Assembly: GCA_020434085.1 (NCBI GenBank)
Contig: JAGRBM010000258.1
Span: 1 to 28,482, forward strand
Length of the DNA: 28,482 bases
Source of the DNA: Chrysiogenia bacterium
GTDB lineage: Bacteria; JAGRBM01
Direction: 5' to 3'
A program made the position numbers and the translations under genes. Position 1 is the first letter of the stretch; every line of letters starts with the position of its first letter. Below are positions 15,567 through 23,420 of the stretch, piece after piece. The notes below the pieces were generated by a model. It had not been told where the DNA came from. It did not search any database and saw nothing but the letters and a program-made list of their open reading frames with translations.

Positions 15567-16769
15567 CTACTCCATCAGCAGCCAGCCGGAAGGGTCGAGG
15601 GCCTGTCCTTTTTCGCGGATCTCGAAGTAGCAGGACGGGCCTTTCAGAGAGCCGGAATCGCCCACCGTGGCGACGATCTCTCGGGCTTCGACGGGATCAC
15701 CCACCTGCTTCTTCAGGTCCCGGCAATGGGCATACAGCGTATAAAAATTGTCGCCATGGTCGATGATCAGCAGGTTGCCATAGCCCTTGAACCGGTCGGC
15801 GAAAATCACAACGCCGCCGAAGACTGCTTCGATGTCGGCGCCGGGCTTGGCGGCGAACTCTACCCCGTTGTTGAAGGTCACCGTGCCGAAGCGTTCGTTG
15901 ATGTTTTTGCCAAAACGTGCGAGCACCTTGCCCGGCACCGGCGGGATCAGGCTGCCGCGATAATCGGCGAACTGCAGCGAACCGGCCTTGTTCTGGAGGA
16001 GCGCCTGACTGCGAATGCGCTTGCTGATGGTTTCGAGAAGAAGCTCCAGCCTGCGTGATTGCTCGTCGAGTTCGGAGACCACCTGCTCGTAGTTGGCCTT
16101 TTCGCGCTGCACGGAGCGGACGATTTTCAGGCGGTTGTCGCGCTCGACAAGTGCCGCATCCCGATTCTTCTTGAGCGCCTGCTGCTTGTCTTCGAGTTCG
16201 ATGCGCTGCTCGTCAAGTTCGGTTTCGAGCCGCGAGAGATCGGCGAGCAGGGCCTTGTATTGTTCGACCCTTTCTGCGTCCTGTTCGAGGATCAGGCCCA
16301 GTGAGTGCCGTTGGCGTTGCAGGTCGGAAATGCTCGCGGAGCTGAGCAACACACGCAGCGAGCCGGTGGGTCCGAGCTTGTAGAGTCCGACCAGACGCTT
16401 GGCGAGCGCTGCGCGTTCGAGTTCGAGTTCTTCTTTTTTGACCTCGATGGCCCGTTTATTGGCAGCGATGTCTTTTTTGAGTTTCTTGATGCGCGCCGAG
16501 AGCTTGCGCTCGGCGCGTTGCAGGCGTGCCAGCTCGCGTTCGGTGCCTTCGAGCAGATCGAGCACGCTTTTTTCTTTTTTGGCGACCTGCTCGAGACGTT
16601 CCTGCTCACCGGCGAGAAGGTTGCGCAGCTCGGTGAGTTCCTTGCGGCGCTCACTGGCCTGTTCCTGCAGGTCATTCACGCCGGAGGGATTGCCCTGCGC
16701 GTGCGCAACCAGGGGCACAAGCACGAGCGCCAGTGCCGCGCAACAGATTCCCCGGCGAAGGGCGCGCAC
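15567..16769 (-). CDS. envC: EnvC-like murein hydrolase activator (coiled coil plus degenerate LytM domain)
   Basis: A 400-residue periplasmic protein. The signal peptide ends AHAQ (about residue 25). It is followed by a long coiled coil (about residues 30-255, rich in Leu, Glu, Lys and Arg) and a C-terminal LytM/M23 domain (about 275-400). The metal ligands of active M23 peptidases are mostly lost. The HxGID motif reads NNGVEF and the HLHFE motif reads SCYFE; only the His in YAHC remains. It should therefore activate an amidase rather than cut peptidoglycan itself, as in E. coli EnvC. The start is GTG at 16769 with GGAGGT 8 bases upstream inside the end of ftsX, 4 bp after the ftsX stop. FtsEX is the known partner of EnvC, and the order ftsE-ftsX-envC fits. 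Confidence 0.93.
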   Translation of the reverse strand: MRALRRGICCAALALVLVPLVAHAQGNPSGVNDLQEQASERRKELTELRNLLAGEQERLEQVAKKEKSVLDLLEGTERELARLQRAERKLSARIKKLKKDIAANKRAIEVKKEELELERAALAKRLVGLYKLGPTGSLRVLLSSASISDLQRQRHSLGLILEQDAERVEQYKALLADLSRLETELDEQRIELEDKQQALKKNRDAALVERDNRLKIVRSVQREKANYEQVVSELDEQSRRLELLLETISKRIRSQALLQNKAGSLQFADYRGSLIPPVPGKVLARFGKNINERFGTVTFNNGVEFAAKPGADIEAVFGGVVIFADRFKGYGNLLIIDHGDNFYTLYAHCRDLKKQVGDPVEAREIVATVGDSGSLKGPSCYFEIREKGQALDPSGWLLME

Positions 16770-16773
16770 CAGT

Positions 16774-17667
16774 CTAGACCTCCAGGTGGCGACCGGTGGC
16801 CACGAAGCTGGCGATCAGGCCGAGCCCCAGGCTGCCGCCCACGAGCATGGCAATCTGCGTCGTGCCCAGGAACACCGGATCGAAAACGCCGAAAAACCCG
16901 GCAAGGCTCTGCGCGAAGTGGACGAAGACCGTTGCGTGAAGTCCGTACAAAAGTCCTAGCGCGAGCATCGATGCGACGAGTCCCTGGAAAAGTCCTTCCA
17001 GCAGGAACGGCGTGCGCACGAAGTGGTCGGTCGCGCCCACGAGTTTGAGAATTTCGATCTCGTCCTTGCGCGCGTAGACGGTGAGCATGATGAGGTTGGA
17101 AACAGAACTCCAGCCCACGAAGATTAAGATGACACCAATGCCAAGTCCCAGTGTGGAAACCAGATCGAGGAAGGTGCGGTAGCGCTCCACCCATTCCTGA
17201 CCGAACTGGACTTCGCGCACGCCGTCAATTGCGCCGATCTGGGCGGCGAGCGCCGTGACTTCGGGCGCGGTGCGCCGCTCGGGTGGAAGCCGGATCTCGA
17301 TGGAGGCAGGCAGCGGGTTGCCTTCGAGCCCGTCGAGAATGCCGACGAGGCCTCCCAGATCCTGTCGGAAGCGCCGCATCGCAAGTGCTTCGGAGACGTA
17401 GGTCGTGCGCTCGACTTCGGGAAGTTTCTCGAGGTTCTGCGCCAGCTCCACGCGCTTGTCTTCGGGCAGCTTGGGATCGAGATAGGCGGTAACCTGCAGG
17501 TCCTCGCCCCATTTGGTGAGCAGCACTTCGAGGTTGCGCGAGAGCATGGCGAAGACGCCAAGAACGACGAGCATGAGCGCAAAGCCCGTGACGATACGCA
17601 GATTGAGCGCCCATTCTTCTCGAATGTTGCGCAGCGTGCGGAAGAGAAAGTAGAGGAGCGCGCGCAT
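16774..17667 (-). CDS. ftsX: Cell division protein FtsX
   Basis: A 297-residue ABC-like permease of cell division. A cytoplasmic N-terminus leads to the first span ([18 protein letters not shown]), then a large periplasmic domain (about residues 45-165, with [13 protein letters not shown]) that should bind the coiled coil of the EnvC-like protein. Three further spans contain the conserved [33 protein letters not shown]. FtsX relays ATP hydrolysis by FtsE to the periplasmic activator. The ATG at 17667 overlaps the last base of the ftsE stop (TGATG), with GGAGGA 9 bases upstream, so translation is coupled. Confidence 0.95.
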   Translation of the reverse strand: MRALLYFLFRTLRNIREEWALNLRIVTGFALMLVVLGVFAMLSRNLEVLLTKWGEDLQVTAYLDPKLPEDKRVELAQNLEKLPEVERTTYVSEALAMRRFRQDLGGLVGILDGLEGNPLPASIEIRLPPERRTAPEVTALAAQIGAIDGVREVQFGQEWVERYRTFLDLVSTLGLGIGVILIFVGWSSVSNLIMLTVYARKDEIEILKLVGATDHFVRTPFLLEGLFQGLVASMLALGLLYGLHATVFVHFAQSLAGFFGVFDPVFLGTTQIAMLVGGSLGLGLIASFVATGRHLEV

Positions 17668-18371
17668 CAGCGGGTGTCCTCCACAGGATCGGCACCAACG
17701 ACGATGCGCCCGTTTTTCAGGCCGATCACGCGCTTGTTCATCGACTTGATGAGCGCCCGGTCATGCGATGCGATGACGACAGTGGTGCCGCGCGCGTTCA
17801 CTTCGCGAAAGAGCTTGAAGATTTCCACCGTGATCTCGGGATCGAGATTACCGGTGGGCTCGTCGGCCAGCAGTAACACGGGATCGGTGATCAGCGCGCG
17901 CGCGATGGCGACGCGCTGCTGCTCACCACCGGAGAGGCGTGGCGGGTAGGAATCAAGCCGGTGTTGCAGGTGCACCTGCTTGAGCATCTTGAGCACGCGT
18001 GGCCGGATCTCTTTGGCCGAGTGTCCGAGCACTTCGAGTGCCACGGCAACGTTCTCATAGATCGTCCGGTTGTCGATGAGCTTGAAGTCCTGGAACACCA
18101 CGCCGATGTGGCGGCGCAGGTAGGGGATGTTGCGCTGGTTGAGGCGCGCCAGGTTGATGTTGTTGAGAATGATCTGGCCCTTCGTCGCCTTTTCAGCAGC
18201 GAAAAGCAGGCGCATCAGTGTCGTCTTGCCCGCGCCCGAAGGGCCGGTAATGAAGCAGAATTCGCCCTTCTTGATGCGCAGATTCACATCGGTAAGGGCT
18301 TCCACGTCGCGCTGATAGCGCTTGTGCACGTGGAATAACTGAACCATGTCGGCGCCGCGGTCTAATGCCAT
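17667..18371 (-). CDS. ftsE: Cell division ATP-binding protein FtsE
   Basis: A 234-residue ABC ATPase. Walker A is GPSGAGKTT, the Q-loop region [18 protein letters not shown] (typical FtsE), the signature [15 protein letters not shown], Walker [14 protein letters not shown] and the H-loop ASHD. With FtsX it regulates peptidoglycan hydrolysis at the septum through the EnvC-like protein encoded next. Starts are debatable. The ATG at 18371 has GAGAA 6 bases upstream and is chosen; the ATG at 18347 (starting [11 protein letters not shown]) matches the family N-terminus but lacks a ribosome site; a TTG at 18386 is least likely. It overlaps ftsX by one base and follows the outer-membrane protein gene at 18 bp. 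Confidence 0.95.
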   Translation of the reverse strand: MALDRGADMVQLFHVHKRYQRDVEALTDVNLRIKKGEFCFITGPSGAGKTTLMRLLFAAEKATKGQIILNNINLARLNQRNIPYLRRHIGVVFQDFKLIDNRTIYENVAVALEVLGHSAKEIRPRVLKMLKQVHLQHRLDSYPPRLSGGEQQRVAIARALITDPVLLLADEPTGNLDPEITVEIFKLFREVNARGTTVVIASHDRALIKSMNKRVIGLKNGRIVVGADPVEDTR

Positions 18372-18389
18372 CGGAATTCTCGACAAACG

Positions 18390-18995
18390 CTAGAAAAAGT
18401 AGCGGAAGCCCCCGGTCATCTGTCCCTGCACCACCGAATCGCGGTGCGGGTCCTTGTCGTCGAAATCGAGATAAAGCACGCCGCCTTCGAAAAAGAGCAC
18501 CGCGTGGCGGCCCATGTCGAGGTTCAGTCCCCACAGGAAGTTGGCCTGCAGGAACTCCGTCCCGTCGTTTTTGTCGAAGAGCGCGCCCACGCCCACATCT
18601 CCCGCGATGTAGGGCTCGAGCCAGAGGTCGGGGATCTCGCCGTTGTAGAACTTGAAGGGATGGAGCACCAGGCCGGCGGTGAAGCTCCACGCGTCGTCGG
18701 GCCGTCCGCGGGGAATCGGCGGCGGATCCAGCACACCGAAATACTGGTTGCGAAGGCGAAGCGTGATGACGTCTTTGACCCGCATCCCGATTCCAAAACC
18801 GCCGTGGGCGGAGTTGAAGAATTCCTTGTTGGCCCAGCCGGCAAAGAACTCAGGGCCGAATTCCACGGTGCGGTCGACGTCGTCGATTTTTTCACCCGAC
18901 TGGGCAAACGCAGACCGGGGAGAGAGCGCGGCTGCAACGAAAATCGTGGCAAGGATGAGAGCAAGCGCAAGGCTGCGAGCGAGGGGGGTGCTCAT
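18390..18995 (-). CDS. Outer-membrane beta-barrel protein, unknown function
   Basis: A 201-residue protein with a clear Sec signal peptide (cleavage after AFA, residue 31). The mature part has alternating amphipathic strands and ends in GGFRYFF, with the C-terminal aromatic residue expected of BAM-assembled barrels. Length suggests 8 strands. The pattern (FFAGWANKEFF, LRLRNQYFGVL, LWLEPYIAGDVGVGALF, HAVLFFEGGVLYLDFDDKDPHRDS) resembles small barrels of the PagL/OmpW size class, but no His/Ser catalytic pair typical of PagL can be asserted. It lies 18 bp upstream of ftsE on the same strand and could be co-transcribed with it. The 130-base gap upstream (18996-19125) shows no clear promoter. Confidence 0.8.
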   Translation of the reverse strand: MSTPLARSLALALILATIFVAAALSPRSAFAQSGEKIDDVDRTVEFGPEFFAGWANKEFFNSAHGGFGIGMRVKDVITLRLRNQYFGVLDPPPIPRGRPDDAWSFTAGLVLHPFKFYNGEIPDLWLEPYIAGDVGVGALFDKNDGTEFLQANFLWGLNLDMGRHAVLFFEGGVLYLDFDDKDPHRDSVVQGQMTGGFRYFF

Positions 18996-19082
18996 TGGTG
19001 GTGCAGTCTTTCAGGTCCAACCGGCGCACTGCTTCGCCGATTCTGGATCCGTGTCTGCCCTCACCGGATACCAAAAGACGCT

Positions 19083-19098
19083 GGGCGTTTAACCGCCC
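19083..19098 (-). terminator. Weak hairpin downstream of the gene at 19126-19557
   Basis: GGGCG and CGCCC arms (19083-19087, 19094-19098) flank a 6-base loop. On the minus strand a TTTT follows only after six bases. It is placed where the upstream minus-strand transcript could end, but the 5-bp stem makes this a low-confidence call. Confidence 0.25.
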
Positions 19099-19125
19099 GT
19101 CCGAATGACAACCCTGCGCGCGACG

Positions 19126-19557
19126 CTACTTTTCGTCCTGCGCAAGGTAGGAAAGAATCACTTCGTCGAGGCTGCGGTCGCTGATGAGATCGCCGCCAAA
19201 GGGGCTCTCCACATCGTCGCCCTTGTCGATATCGATGGTCTTGGCCTCGGGGGGCGCGGGCGTCGGTGCCGGTGCTTCGGGTACCTGACTGGCCTCCATG
19301 CCCTTGGCCTTGTCGAAGAGTCCGCCCTTGAGGTCGCGCAGCATCTGCTTGTGCTGCTCCTGCATGAGCTCGCGAACCACTTCGTTGAGGTTTTCGTTCT
19401 TGACGATGTCGGCGTACGAAGTCTTGCGCCGGGCAAGGATGTTTCCACCCTTATAGAGCAACGTGATGATGTGCGGATTCTCCACACCCGAATCCTCGGT
19501 CTGGATGTGGTAGATCTCCTCGTGGTACTTGATGTTGTGGTTGTACCCAGGCAGCAT
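19126..19557 (-). CDS. Conserved-looking small protein of unknown function next to aroC
   Basis: A 143-residue soluble protein with no signal peptide. Residues 1-75 form a compact domain: MLPGYNHNIKYHEEIYHIQTEDSG, HIITLLYKGGNILARRKTSY and a helix ending VVRELMQEQHKQMLRDLKGG. From about 85 to 110 there is a Pro/Ala-rich linker, and the C-terminus is acidic and ends DEVILSYLAQDEK. The strongly patterned N-terminal domain looks like a conserved family, which I have a vague memory of from deltaproteobacteria; I cannot assign a function. The ATG at 19557 has GGAG 11 bases upstream. On the minus strand TATGAT (19633-19638) could serve as a -10 box. Nothing else is visible in 19558-19669. Confidence 0.72.
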   Translation of the reverse strand: MLPGYNHNIKYHEEIYHIQTEDSGVENPHIITLLYKGGNILARRKTSYADIVKNENLNEVVRELMQEQHKQMLRDLKGGLFDKAKGMEASQVPEAPAPTPAPPEAKTIDIDKGDDVESPFGGDLISDRSLDEVILSYLAQDEK

Positions 19558-19661
19558 GGCTGCTCAATCTCCGACGTGAAATGCACGCACGCGCACTGTG
19601 GCCGTTCAGGTGCGCTCGGCCAAGTGCCTCAAATCATAAAGGAAAACTATAACCGGAGCGA

Positions 19662-19682
19662 GGCGGGTTCTACAAACCCGCC
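19662..19682 (-). terminator. Hairpin overlapping the aroC stop codon
   Basis: GGCGGGTT (19662-19669) pairs perfectly with AACCCGCC (19675-19682) around a 5-base loop containing the aroC TAG. On the minus strand a T-rich stretch (TTATAGTTTTCCTTTAT) begins about 10 bases after the stem, so termination may be partial. It could separate aroC from the next gene. Confidence 0.4.
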
Positions 19683-20746
19683 GGTTGATTGCGTGCACGG
19701 GCCGAGAGCAGGGCATCGAGCAGCACGCAGGCGACCATGGCTTCGGCGACGGGAATGGCCCGGGGCAGCACGCAGGGGTCGTGGCGGCCTTCCACCTTGA
19801 TGGTGGCAGCCTCGCCGCTGCGCGTCACAGTGGCCTGATCCTGGGCAATGCTGGCCGTGGGCTTGATCGCCACGCGGCAGACGATGTCCTGGCCGCTGCT
19901 GATTCCGCCCAACACGCCGCCGGCATGGTTGCTGCGGAATTTCACGCCCCCCTTGCCGTCGGGTTCCATTTCGTCGTTGTGCTCGCTGCCGCGCATGGTG
20001 ACGCAGTCGAAACCGCTGCCGATCTCCACGCCCTTGGCGGCGTTGAGGTTCATCAGGGCCTCGGCGAGCTTCGAATCCAGCCGCGCGTAGACCGGATCAC
20101 CCAGGCCCACGGGGACCCCGAGAGCCACGACTTCGAGCACGCCGCCGATCGAGTCTGTTTCCTTGCGGACCTTCTCGATGAGCGCGACCATCTTTTCGGC
20201 AGCCGCCGCGTCGGCGCAGCGCACGGGGTTCTGCTCAATCACGTCGAAATCGGTTGTTTCGGCCACCACCTCGCCGACCTGCCTGGTGTAGGCGACGACC
20301 CTTACGCCCAGGGGGGCGAGAATCTTCATGGCCAGGGTGCCGGCCACCACGCGGCCGATCATTTCGCGCGCACTGGAGCGCCCGCCGCCGCGGTGATCGC
20401 GGATGCCGTATTTCTTGTCGTAGACGTAGTCGGCGTGGCCGGGGCGCCACTTGTCCTCGATCTCGTCGTACTTGGTGCTCTGGGCGTCCTTGTTCCAGAC
20501 CATGACGGAAATCGGATGGCCGGTGGTCTTGCCGCGAAACACGCCCGAGAGGATCTGGCAGGTATCGGATTCCTGGCGCTGGGTGACGACCTTGCTCTGG
20601 CCCGGACGGCGGCGGTCGAGCTGAACCTGCAGCTCTTCCTCGGAGATATCGATCCCCGCCGGACAGCCGTCGATGACCACGCCCACGGCGGGTCCATGGG
20701 ACTCGCCCCAGGTGGTGAAGCGGTAGAGTTGTCCGAAAGTGTTCAC
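19670..20746 (-). CDS. aroC: Chorismate synthase
   Basis: A 358-residue enzyme that converts 5-enolpyruvylshikimate-3-phosphate to chorismate, the last step of the shikimate pathway, using reduced FMN. Family signatures are present: TTWGESHGPAVG near the N-terminus, DRRRPGQSKVVTQRQESD, KYGIRDHRGGGRSSARE, and GSEHNDEM with SNHAGGVLGGISSGQ. Length is normal for the bacterial enzyme. The start is GTG at 20746 with GAGG 5 bases upstream. It stands alone among unrelated neighbours, with 78 bases to the MBL-fold gene upstream, in which I see nothing. Confidence 0.97.
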   Translation of the reverse strand: MNTFGQLYRFTTWGESHGPAVGVVIDGCPAGIDISEEELQVQLDRRRPGQSKVVTQRQESDTCQILSGVFRGKTTGHPISVMVWNKDAQSTKYDEIEDKWRPGHADYVYDKKYGIRDHRGGGRSSAREMIGRVVAGTLAMKILAPLGVRVVAYTRQVGEVVAETTDFDVIEQNPVRCADAAAAEKMVALIEKVRKETDSIGGVLEVVALGVPVGLGDPVYARLDSKLAEALMNLNAAKGVEIGSGFDCVTMRGSEHNDEMEPDGKGGVKFRSNHAGGVLGGISSGQDIVCRVAIKPTASIAQDQATVTRSGEAATIKVEGRHDPCVLPRAIPVAEAMVACVLLDALLSARARNQPAGL

Positions 20747-20824
20747 GCGAGCCTCGGCTCCCTTGCCGTGCGCCGCGGGGCGCAGGAGAGGGATACTAGA
20801 CCGAACCGGGCGTGCGAGAAAGTC

Positions 20825-21889
20825 TCAGCTTGCCGGGCCTGATTCAAAGGGAGGCTCGCCCGCCGCCTCAAAGAGGTAGTGGGTGCCATCGAAGTTGCGG
20901 GCTACCGCGCCCAGCTCTTCGAGCACCTCGAGATTGCCCAGCACCTCGCAGGCGATGAGGAAGCCCTTGATGGGCGGGACCTTCGGGAAGAGAAGCTGGC
21001 CCAGGCTACTGACGTTCTGGGGGCCGTTTTCCTTGAGGAGATTCCACATCTTGAGTTGGCGCTTGTCGAAAAAGCGCATGAGGCTCTCGATCACCCGCTG
21101 GTGCCCGACAAAGGGAGCGCCGTGCCCTGGCAGTACGCAGTCGAAGCTCATCTCGCCCACGCGGCGCACCTGTTCGTAGTAACTGACCAGCGAGCGGAAC
21201 TTGCTTTCGAAATCCGCCTCACCCTCTTCGCCCAGGTCCAGTACCGGGCTGGGGCTGGTTTCCTGAAGCAGGTGGTCGTTGGAGAAAAGAAAGCGGCGCT
21301 CGGGCTCATGCAGGCAGATCAGCCCGTAGGTGTGTCCGGGGTTGTGCATCACTTCCAGGCCGAAATCCTCGAATTCGACCCGGTCGCCCTCGGCCAGGGT
21401 CTCGAATTCTTCAAAGGGAGGGGCGATTCCCTTCACCATCTCGTGCATGCCCACCATGGTGGCGATGATCTGTTGGCCAAGGCCCAGCCGGGCGAAAAAC
21501 TCCCGGTAGAGCGGGCCCATACGCTTGAGCCGCTCCTCGCGGCCCATGTCGAAGGCCTTGGCCTCTTTTTCCCCGACATAAATGGTCGCGCCCGAGAGCT
21601 TCTGCAGGCGCTTGGCAAAGCCCATGTGGTCGGGATGGGCGTGGGTGATGACAATGCGCTCGATCTGCTCGGGGCGGTATCCCAGTGCGTCGAGCTGGGT
21701 GTTGAAGGCTTTCCAGGAGTTGGGCATGTCCACGCCGCAGTCGACCATGGTGAGCGGCCCACCTTCCACGAGGTAGCTGTTTACCGTGGCGACTTCGTCA
21801 AAGGGAGTCGGTGTCTGGATCGGATGCACGCCGCGGGGGGCGTCGGTCATCTGCGCGCGCGGATACTGGGAGCCGTGGGGGAATTCCAT
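20825..21889 (-). CDS. MBL-fold metallo-hydrolase with C-terminal winged-helix-like domain
   Basis: A 354-residue metallo-beta-lactamase-fold hydrolase. The metal-binding motif is THAHPDHMG; further ligands are His in NPGHTYG, Asp in FSNDHLL and His in LPGHGAP. The C-terminal part (about residues 255-354) has a helical, winged-helix-like region common in beta-lactamase-like proteins that cleave thioesters or glyoxalase-type substrates. The reaction cannot be named. The ATG at 21889 has AGGA 9 bases upstream and is preferred to a TTG at 21970 and an ATG at 21850. About 100 bases upstream lies a promoter whose -35/-10 spacer is filled by a perfect palindrome, so expression is probably repressor-controlled. 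Confidence 0.87.
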   Translation of the reverse strand: MEFPHGSQYPRAQMTDAPRGVHPIQTPTPFDEVATVNSYLVEGGPLTMVDCGVDMPNSWKAFNTQLDALGYRPEQIERIVITHAHPDHMGFAKRLQKLSGATIYVGEKEAKAFDMGREERLKRMGPLYREFFARLGLGQQIIATMVGMHEMVKGIAPPFEEFETLAEGDRVEFEDFGLEVMHNPGHTYGLICLHEPERRFLFSNDHLLQETSPSPVLDLGEEGEADFESKFRSLVSYYEQVRRVGEMSFDCVLPGHGAPFVGHQRVIESLMRFFDKRQLKMWNLLKENGPQNVSSLGQLLFPKVPPIKGFLIACEVLGNLEVLEELGAVARNFDGTHYLFEAAGEPPFESGPAS

Positions 21890-21991
21890 CGCTGGGGGTC
21901 CTGTCGCTGGGCGGGTCGCCGCGAAGCTCCAACTATCGGAGGCAGTCTCGTCGGCGCCGGCGTTGATCAAACGACGGTTCGTCTGGAATTC

Positions 21992-22021
21992 ATTGTGTTG
22001 ACTCGCGAGTCAATTAGTCAA
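21992..22021 (-). promoter_or_regulatory. Promoter of the MBL hydrolase gene with palindromic operator in the spacer
   Basis: On the minus strand TTGACT (22016-22021) and CACAAT (21992-21997) are 18 bp apart. The spacer contains the perfect 16-bp palindrome TTGACTCGCGAGTCAA (21998-22013). A repressor bound there would cover both promoter elements. The form of the site (perfect short dyad) is typical of TetR-family operators. The binding protein is not known. Confidence 0.6.
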
Positions 22022-22044
22022 GAATTTGCTGAACGCAGCTCAGA

Positions 22045-22245
22045 TCAGCCGCCTCCCACGAAGCGAACGATCTCGATCGCTGCGCCTTCCCGGACAGTGG
22101 TTTCGTCCCAGGCGCCGCGGGGGACGACCTGACGGTTCATCTCGACAGCGACCTGTTCGGGCTCGATTTTCAGATGCTCCAGGAGCCCTGCAATTGTAAA
22201 TTCTTCAGTAATTTCAGTTGGTTCACCGTTAATCTGAATCTGCAC
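22045..22245 (-). CDS. thiS: Sulfur carrier protein ThiS
   Basis: A 66-residue ubiquitin-like protein ending in the di-glycine tail (FVGGG) that is adenylated and thiocarboxylated to donate sulfur for the thiazole ring of thiamine. The beta-grasp pattern MQIQINGEPTEI, LLEHLKI, VAVEMNRQVVPR and AIEIVRFVGGG is characteristic. The start is GTG at 22245 with AAGG about 9 bases upstream. No thiG, thiF or thiO lies beside it: the next gene downstream is the MBL hydrolase, which has its own promoter. The intact tail argues that it still works with enzymes encoded elsewhere. Confidence 0.9.
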   Translation of the reverse strand: MQIQINGEPTEITEEFTIAGLLEHLKIEPEQVAVEMNRQVVPRGAWDETTVREGAAIEIVRFVGGG

Positions 22246-22287
22246 AATTGCCGCCTTTCGCGGGAAAATTCACCGCACCAAAACCGG

Positions 22288-22337
22288 TTGACACGCCGCA
22301 GCGTGATCGGTTAGACACTGAATGAGCATTCATTCAG
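22288..22337 (+). promoter_or_regulatory. Promoter and TetR-type operator before the TetR gene
   Basis: TTGACA (22288-22293) and TAGACA (22312-22317) are 18 bp apart. Directly after the -10 lies CTGAATGAGCATTCATTCAG (22318-22337), with 8-bp perfect inverted arms around GCAT. This TGAATGA-type dyad is common at TetR-family operators and covers the likely transcription start. The TetR gene follows about 107 bp downstream, which suggests negative autoregulation. Confidence 0.65.
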
Positions 22338-22444
22338 GCGGACCGCCCCGCCGATTCCGGATGCCCAGTCTAATAGGATGAGCCATTTCCGTCAGCAGGC
22401 CCCGGCAATTGTCCGGCGCGCACCCCGGAGACAAGAAGACTCCC

Positions 22445-23086
22445 ATGGCCGACGAAAAGACCAACAAAGCCCGCGCAGAGAAACACGACCGCATTCTCTC
22501 GGCCGCCGCGAAGATCTTCGCGCGCAAGGGCTTCTTCAACGCGAAAATCAGCGAGATCGCTCGGGAAGCGCAGGTCGCCGATGGGACCATCTATCTCTAC
22601 TTCAAGAGCAAGGACGACATCCTCATCCACCTCTTTGAGGAAATGATGGGCAACATTCTGGGGGCGCTGCGCCAGGAGATCGATGCCCCGGGGCTCGATT
22701 CCGTCCAGCGGATCGAGCGATTCATCCTCTTCCACCTCCATCTGGTGGAAACCCACCCGGACATGGCAGAGGTCATCACCATTGAGCTGCGCCAGAGCCA
22801 CAAATTCATGAAGGAATACGTGCCCCGGCGTTTCTTCGATTATCTGGACGCCGTCAGCAACCTGATCATCGAGGGGCAGCGTGCCGGCATGATTCGCGAC
22901 GACCTGGACCCCCGGATCACGAGAATCGCCCTGTTCGGGGCCCTGGACGAGGTCTCGCTCCAGTGGCTGCGGGCCAACAAGGAGCAGAAATTCTCCCTCA
23001 ATGAGGCCGGCAGGCACCTCTCGCAGCTGTTTCTGCAGGGCTTGCAGGGCGCTCCGAAGGGGGCCGAACAGAGGTTGTCGGGCTAG
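22445..23086 (+). CDS. TetR/FadR-type transcriptional regulator
   Basis: A 213-residue regulator. The helix-turn-helix is canonical: HDRILSAAAKIFARKGFFNAKISEIAREAQVADGTIYLYFKSKDDIL. The C-terminal domain (ETHPDMAEVITIELRQSHKFMKEY) resembles the TetR branch that controls fatty-acid degradation and often responds to acyl-CoA. With etfB-etfA next downstream on the same strand, control of fatty-acid or ETF-linked oxidation is a reasonable inference. The ATG at 22445 is chosen; a TTG at 22409 is possible but less likely. Ribosome binding is weak (GGAG 14 bases away). The TGAATGA-type dyad overlapping its promoter is the likely autoregulatory site. Confidence 0.92.
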   Translation: MADEKTNKARAEKHDRILSAAAKIFARKGFFNAKISEIAREAQVADGTIYLYFKSKDDILIHLFEEMMGNILGALRQEIDAPGLDSVQRIERFILFHLHLVETHPDMAEVITIELRQSHKFMKEYVPRRFFDYLDAVSNLIIEGQRAGMIRDDLDPRITRIALFGALDEVSLQWLRANKEQKFSLNEAGRHLSQLFLQGLQGAPKGAEQRLSG

Positions 23087-23420
23087 GGGGGCCGTGCTAC
23101 GGTGCGCCGCGATTTCGAAGGGCGCACCGGCAGCAGTGGCTGCAAGCGCTGCAACCCCGACATCAAACCAGACGATTTTGAGCGCGCCGGCAAACCCTGC
23201 TCAGGGCATAACACCGGCCGGACCTTGCCCCTCCCCGGGGGCTGTGTGATTGGGTAAGGCGCCGGGGGGCGCCGACTGAACAACAAGGGAAAGAACCGCC
23301 GGTTGACCACCGGTCGCGGATGAGGGCCCCGCCCGACTTCCCGGCCTGGCCACCAGGCGAGAAAGAAAAACGAGAACCGGCCGGAGGAACCGAGCCGGCC
23401 TTCCGAAGGAGGAACGCAGC
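23087..23420 (+). other. Long untranslated region between the TetR gene and etfB
   Basis: 334 bases with no assignable gene. Immediately after the TetR stop a 9-bp inverted repeat (23100-23108 with 23121-23129, GGTGCGCC/GGCGCACC core) could form a hairpin but lacks a T-run. Other G+C-rich inverted patches (GGCGCC near 23250, GGCCGG/CCGGCC just before etfB at 23379-23400) could fold. A 34-codon open frame runs from ATG 23320 to TGA 23424, overlapping the etfB GTG, but has no ribosome site. I see no convincing promoter. The ribosome site of etfB is AAGGAGG, 8 bases before its GTG. Confidence 0.5.

Noticed and set aside
14225-15766. 513-codon + strand frame opposite the ctpA gene
   Set aside because: Shadow of the S41 protease; no motif and no start context.
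19685-20842. 385-codon + strand frame opposite aroC
   Set aside because: Antisense to chorismate synthase, whose signatures are intact.
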